Source: Diadema setosum
Lineage: Eukaryota > Echinodermata > Echinoidea > Diadematoida > Diadematidae
Length of the DNA stretch: 64,000 nucleotides
Direction of reading: 5' to 3'
NCBI GenBank assembly: GCA_033980235.1
Contig: CM067069.1
Coordinates: 32,785,041 to 32,849,040, forward strand
Shown here piece by piece: positions 60,106-64,000 of this stretch. Under the pieces are notes generated by a model. That model searched no databases and was not told the origin of the DNA. It was given only the letters and a program-made list of their open reading frames with translations. Both the position numbers and the translations under genes were made by a program. Each line of letters opens with the position of its first letter. The stretch's first letter is position 1.

Positions 60106-60544
60106 CACGTTGTAAATGTAAATACAGGCCCACCAACTGTACATTGTGCGAAAGTGTCTAGCAACCATCCCCAAAACCAGGGAGGTATCGCCTCTTTGCA
60201 GCTGTAAACAGAGGTCTACACACTTTACAGCAAGGTATGCCTTGTACATACCACAGCCTACATGTATATGATTACAATATGATTACATTAAAATCACCCC
60301 CCCCCCAAAAAAAAAAATAAAATAAAAATTGACCTTGAGTGCAGTGTGGCAAGAGTAGGGTTTCCTAGCGTGCATATAATAAACATAGAAATTTCCTGAT
60401 CAAATACATCATTCGTCTTCCCTACCAGCTTCCCTGCAAACTCCTATACACTTGTACATATACTGTAACTATAAAATAAATTTGCCAACGCATTACACAG
60501 CACTGAGGATAATAACTCTACTAGGAATCACTAAAATAATAATC

Positions 60545-61850
60545 ATTCAGTATATCAATAAAATATGGTATTGCACTTTTCTTAAACCGATCAGTATTAC
60601 AATCCATTTGAGAATATTTTGTGACATTTCTTAATTTGAACGTCTCTTTGATCAGGTAACCACAATGAATGATTGGGGTGCTTTTCTAACTGCAGAGCAA
60701 AATCTAAGCACAATTTCATTCTCCTTTCTTTTAAAGATAGTAAATTACACACTTGCAAAGCCTCATCATATGTAACATAATTTTAACCTAATATGATTTT
60801 CAATACACGTTTTTGCATCTTTTCTATAACCTCTACTATGTTTTTTGGTGAGACTCGAATGAAAAAGTGGAGCACAATATTCTAAAATAGGTCTGATATA
60901 TCCTGTATACACTGTAATAAGATCAGCTAATGATGAATTAAAATGTTTTAATTTGCGTAACATAAACAATCTCCTAATTTTTTCACCATTTCAGAAACAT
61001 GTGCATCCCATTTGAGGTTCTGTTGAAAACACACACCTAGAATCTTAACAGTGCTTGTTTCTTTCAACAAAAAAAAATCGTTGATACACAAACTTGCTGA
61101 ATTGGTTGTCTCATAAAGAAATTGTCATAAAAACACATTTCTGAGGATTAAGTTTCATATTGTTCGACAATGACCAACTTGCCAATGCATTAATTTCTCT
61201 TTTGCATCTGAGATGGCTGATTCCTATCCCTAGCCTCTACAATAGTCAAATCATGACATATTTATAAAATGAAAAAGGGCAATCTTTACAAGCATCATTT
61301 ATCATAATCAAAACAAAACCGGGCCAAGTTTTGTTCCCTGCGGAACCCCTGCATTCCAATCTCTAGTATCAGAGGTACTGCCATTGTATTTAACAACCTG
61401 TTGTCTGCAATACAAAAAATCCACAACTAATGAAATAACCAAATGGACGTACATTCATAAATACCAATTTATGAATCAGGATATTGTGATCAATTCGGTC
61501 AAACGCTTTTGAAAAATCTGTTAAAACCATAGTTGATACATTTCCTTTGCTTATAAGCATTCCTTATACAGGTTATGAAGCATTGCAATCAAAATAATGA
61601 CAAGTTGAAAGCCAGGACGGTTACCAAACTGATTGACATCGACTTGATCCCTACTATCTTCCAACAGCCTTTAACTATAAAAGACTCAGCAATCTTAGCA
61701 AAATAAGAGGTCAGAGCTATTGGTCTTAACTCAGGATACTACTGGGGGAAAACATTTAGGTATTGGAACAATTTCAGCATATTTCCACATTTGTGGGAAA
61801 ATACCCTGCTTAAAAGCAATATTGATAATGGTCATTGGTCATTGCGTCAT
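60545..61850 (-). pseudogene. CR1/L2-type LINE reverse transcriptase, 5'-truncated and broken
   Basis: Reading the minus strand from 61850 down gives, in shifting frames: FPQMWKYAEIVPIPK, TDFSKAFDRIDHNIL (RT motif A), GVPQGTKLGPVLF and LIMINDA (motif B region), a degraded Y-x-D-D box (KYV-HDLTIVEA), NNMKLNPQKCVF, YTGYIRPILEYCAPLFHSSL, and the C-terminal YDEALQVC, KERRMKLCLDFA, KKSAIPYFIDILND block typical of L2/CR1 ORF2. Frameshifts and stops interrupt it (for example after GPVLF and in the YxDD box), and the endonuclease part is absent. It is a dead copy lying between the two head-to-head genes. The family is recognised from motif order, not from a search. Confidence 0.85.
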
Positions 61851-61969
61851 TGCGTGGCATCCTGGTTAATGATTGGTCATGCAAAGATCGCTGGCACTAA
61901 GCTAACTCCTGCCCGGGGCGCTCATAAACAAAGTTAGATCTAGAAGAAAATGGATCTGTAGTAGACTGT

Positions 61970-62210
61970 AGTGTCCACTGTTAGACTGTCATGACTGAGC
62001 AATCTCATGACTGATCACAGTTCCTACAGTGTATAGCGCTAAGCTTGAATGAACATCATCGCGGAGGTTGCTAGGTAGGAACATGGACAGTGTCACTGTC
62101 AGACTGTCATGACTGTGGGAGTCGGGCTGATCACAGTGCCTATACTAGCGCTAAGCTGAATGAACATCATCGCAGAGGTTGCTAATGGCATGCTAGGTAG
62201 GAACATGGAC
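61970..62210. repeat. 118-bp tandem duplication upstream of PSMB7
   Basis: AGACTGTCATGACTG at 61983 and 62101, GAATGAACATCATCGC then AGGTTGCTA, and GCTAGGTAGGAACATGGAC end both units. Small indels distinguish them. A hairpin, CCTACCACAAA-A-TTTGTGGTAGG (62216-62238), follows. Confidence 0.82.
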
Positions 62211-62404
62211 CCGGTCCTACCACAAAATTTGTGGTAGGGTCGATGCTAGGAGCATATGATGTACACATATCTCCGAACCAAGTCTACTGGTACTTTTGTA
62301 TGAGTCACATGTCATGTCGTTTTCAGAAATTTGCATGTGTATAGGGTCTGTTGTTACTAATGTTAACGTTACACATAACGTTAGGCCTAGGTTCTACTGA
62401 GCTG

Positions 62405-62408
62405 TGTT

Positions 62409-62439
<31 letters not shown>

Positions 62440-63053
62440 GACTCGCGACTTTCGCCGTTTCGGGCATGTCCCGGGCAAAGCTCTCTCTCAACGAACAACA
62501 CGTTAAGAGGGGGACAAAAAAAGGTGTAAATTTATGTAGATCTACAGTGTACAGATTAGACTCGAGGCCCTACTATACCGCCCTAGAACTCTTAATCGTT
62601 TAGATGTTAATTTGAATTCAATGAACATGATGAAAGCTGAACATTGCCTGAAGTTTGACTTGGGTGCACTTTTACAAACACAAATGTCAGCATGTGGGAC
62701 TAGTAAATATGCTGCAAATGCTATTGCAACTGGCCTTGCTATTTCACTTTCAAATTAAACTTATTGGATTTTCGTGCTGCATAACAAATGGAGAAGAATA
62801 TCATTTCACGTAAAAAATGCTTTATCTATACCAAATACAAAATATACATTAAATAACTTACATTTTCTTGGACATTCGTTTGGCGTGAGAAGTGCAAACA
62901 ACGGCTCGTCGCTCGCGGGAGGGAGAACGATGTTTTCGAAAACGCTACAAAAACTCGGGGATTTGATTGGTTCAAAATCTGAGAGTTGCTGTAGAGCGCC
63001 ACTTACGTTACTAGTTGGCTAAATCTGCATGATACAGCAGTACAGCAGCAATC
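62405..63053 (+). promoter_or_regulatory. Probable PSMB7 upstream/promoter region
   Basis: A poly-C run (62414-62438) is followed by a CpG-bearing stretch (CTCGCGACTTTCGCCGTTTCGGG). Farther down, an inverted CCAAT box (GATTGGTT, about 62965) sits about 90 bp before the ATG. There is no clear TATA box. It may also serve the divergent KIF14-like gene. Inferred from position only. Confidence 0.4.
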
Positions 63054-63115
63054 ATGTCGGCTCCTTTGATAACTGAACCACACTCTGGTGGATTTGTCTT
63101 CGAAAATGTCCGCAG
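63054..63115 (+). CDS. PSMB7: PSMB7 exon 1
   Basis: ATG context AATCATGTC; 20 codons plus AG. The donor CAG|GTTCGT splits the Arg21 codon. The first residues, [14 protein letters not shown], are propeptide. Confidence 0.92.
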
Positions 63116-63484
63116 GTTCGTAATATTCAGTATAAGATGGCAAATTCATTTATTTCAAAAGTGTATTAGGGCTGACTTTGTTGCATTGATACTCGCATAT
63201 AGTCATAAACCGGTGCTATCATACTGCACTACGTGCATACTCGCTCTCGTTGCAAAGATCCTGCACAGTCCCATATATTCAAAAATGAGTAATCGTCGAT
63301 GCTTTAGCGGGCTGTCTGCCACACACCGTGGCGTAGGCCGCCGGGCCGTAGCGTATCATTGGTTGTTTAGTTTTATTTTGTTCATCTCTCTTTTCCCTGC
63401 AGGAACGCGATGCTCGAGAAGAAAGGCCTGAAGGCCCCCACTGCAGTGAAAACAGGAACTACCATTGCAGGATTAATATACAAG
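63054..63484 (+). CDS. PSMB7: Proteasome subunit beta type-7 (beta-2), first two exons, truncated by window end
   Basis: Codes the trypsin-like catalytic subunit of the 20S proteasome. Exon 1 plus exon 2 give 48 residues: [22 protein letters not shown], then [12 protein letters not shown]. The GTTIAG motif is the autocleavage site: the propeptide is removed after Gly39 and Thr40 becomes the catalytic N-terminal nucleophile. The propeptide motif FxFEN..RNA.LE is shared by vertebrate PSMB7 and PSMB10; invertebrates usually have one ancestral gene, so PSMB7 is used. Human PSMB7 has 277 residues, so most of the gene lies beyond 64000. It is transcribed away from the KIF14-like gene. Confidence 0.93.
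63403..63484 (+). CDS. PSMB7: PSMB7 exon 2
   Basis: Pyrimidine-rich acceptor TTTTCCCTGCAG, then [16 protein letters not shown] and [11 protein letters not shown]. Donor AAG|GTAAAG, phase 0. Carries the catalytic Thr. No third exon could be placed in 63485-64000, although the window happens to end in GCAG. Confidence 0.93.
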
Positions 63485-64000
63485 GTAAAGAGTGCAGACG
63501 TGCCAGAGTGCTATTCACTGCTAACAAAAAGTTGCACCAGCTGTGAACTGACCTAGGCTACTTTTGACTTACTTCTGACTTGTCTAAGTTAGGGTAAGAG
63601 TACCAGTATTCGGTCACCTACCGGTATTCGGTCACCTACCGGTATTCGGTCACTTATATCACTAATCACCAGCCAGTTCTGTCACAACACACGCAAATCA
63701 CATCAATTCACATAGAATTCTACTTGCACACTCAAATACAACAGGAAACTCCCTTAACCCCCTCTAGAAATCCATCCAAAATCCCAAATTTCACCATCAA
63801 AAGTGCAGAATCGGCGCGACTTTCCAAAAGCGCGCATGGATTAAGCCCAGTTTTAAGGATACGGGTCGCCGAAAAAGCACTCAAATCGAGAAATACGCTG
63901 TTCTCTTGCGGGATTTTTTTTTGCTTATCGCAAGCTTGGAGTGTGATGGTATCCTCCAAAACGCAAAAGAAAAACAAACTTTCCGTTCGTGCCGATGCAG
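63485..64000 (+). other. PSMB7 intron 2, start
   Basis: Apart from the 18-bp repeat, no exon was recognised. The following exon expected for PSMB7 (DG-V-LGADTRAT) was not seen. Confidence 0.6.
63600..63656. repeat. Three 18-bp tandem units
   Basis: TACCGGTATTCGGTCACC repeated three times (first unit with one change) in intron 2 of PSMB7. Confidence 0.9.

Larger units (their letters stand above)
58161..60544. other. Upstream region of the KIF14-like gene
   Basis: Holds a poly-T run (58394-58415), a (TTGA)n array, the CAGGG element copy 2 and a CA-rich tract. A non-coding first exon and promoter may lie here or farther right; none could be pinned down. Confidence 0.5.

Noticed and set aside
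59727..60249. Several overlapping His/Thr- and Cys/Val-rich frames
   Set aside because: Translations of CA/TG simple sequence.
63732..63977. 81-codon minus-strand frame at the window end
   Set aside because: Lies in PSMB7 intron 2, shows no recognisable domain and could be part of a repeat cut by the window.

Overview
The window is invertebrate nuclear DNA, most likely from a marine deuterostome such as an echinoderm. The reasons are spliced genes with kilobase-scale introns, vertebrate-like protein sequences, TTAGGG-type interstitial repeats, many microsatellites and a dense load of small inverted-repeat transposons. The species cannot be proved from sequence alone.

One gene fills most of the window. 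It is a KIF14-like kinesin (kinesin-3 family) on the minus strand, from its ATG at 58160 to a stop at 3392. I could place 25 coding exons by hand. Every junction has GT/AG sites and matching phase, and together they give a protein of 1350 residues. The order is a short basic/Pro/Ser N-terminus, the motor domain (about residues 128-490), a coiled coil, an FHA domain (about 600-683), more coiled coil, a Ser-rich linker and a helical C-terminal region. The last intron is about 22 kb, and an extra in-phase exon could be hidden in it.

At the right end, on the plus strand, lie the first two coding exons (63054-63115 and 63403-63484) of a proteasome beta-2 subunit (PSMB7/PSMB10 ancestor), including the propeptide and catalytic Thr. 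The two genes are head to head with about 4.9 kb between their start codons. That gap contains a broken CR1/L2-type LINE on the minus strand, a CAGGG-terminated repeat, microsatellites and a 118-bp tandem duplication.

The introns are mainly transposon ground. They hold TTAA-ended foldback elements of at least four families, a pogo-like MITE, a Harbinger-like MITE, a Mutator-like element with a direct repeat of 9-11 bp, repeated TACTGTATACGCC elements, a TIR element with six 159-bp tandem units that each carry a perfect X-box (RFX site) motif, and a 3.0-kb inverted repeat (arms about 1.28 kb) in intron 3. A few GC-richer islands in the introns have clustered homeodomain-like motifs and may be cis-regulatory. 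I saw no dedicated defence, biosynthetic or otherwise novel gene system. The unusual content is structural and transposon-derived.
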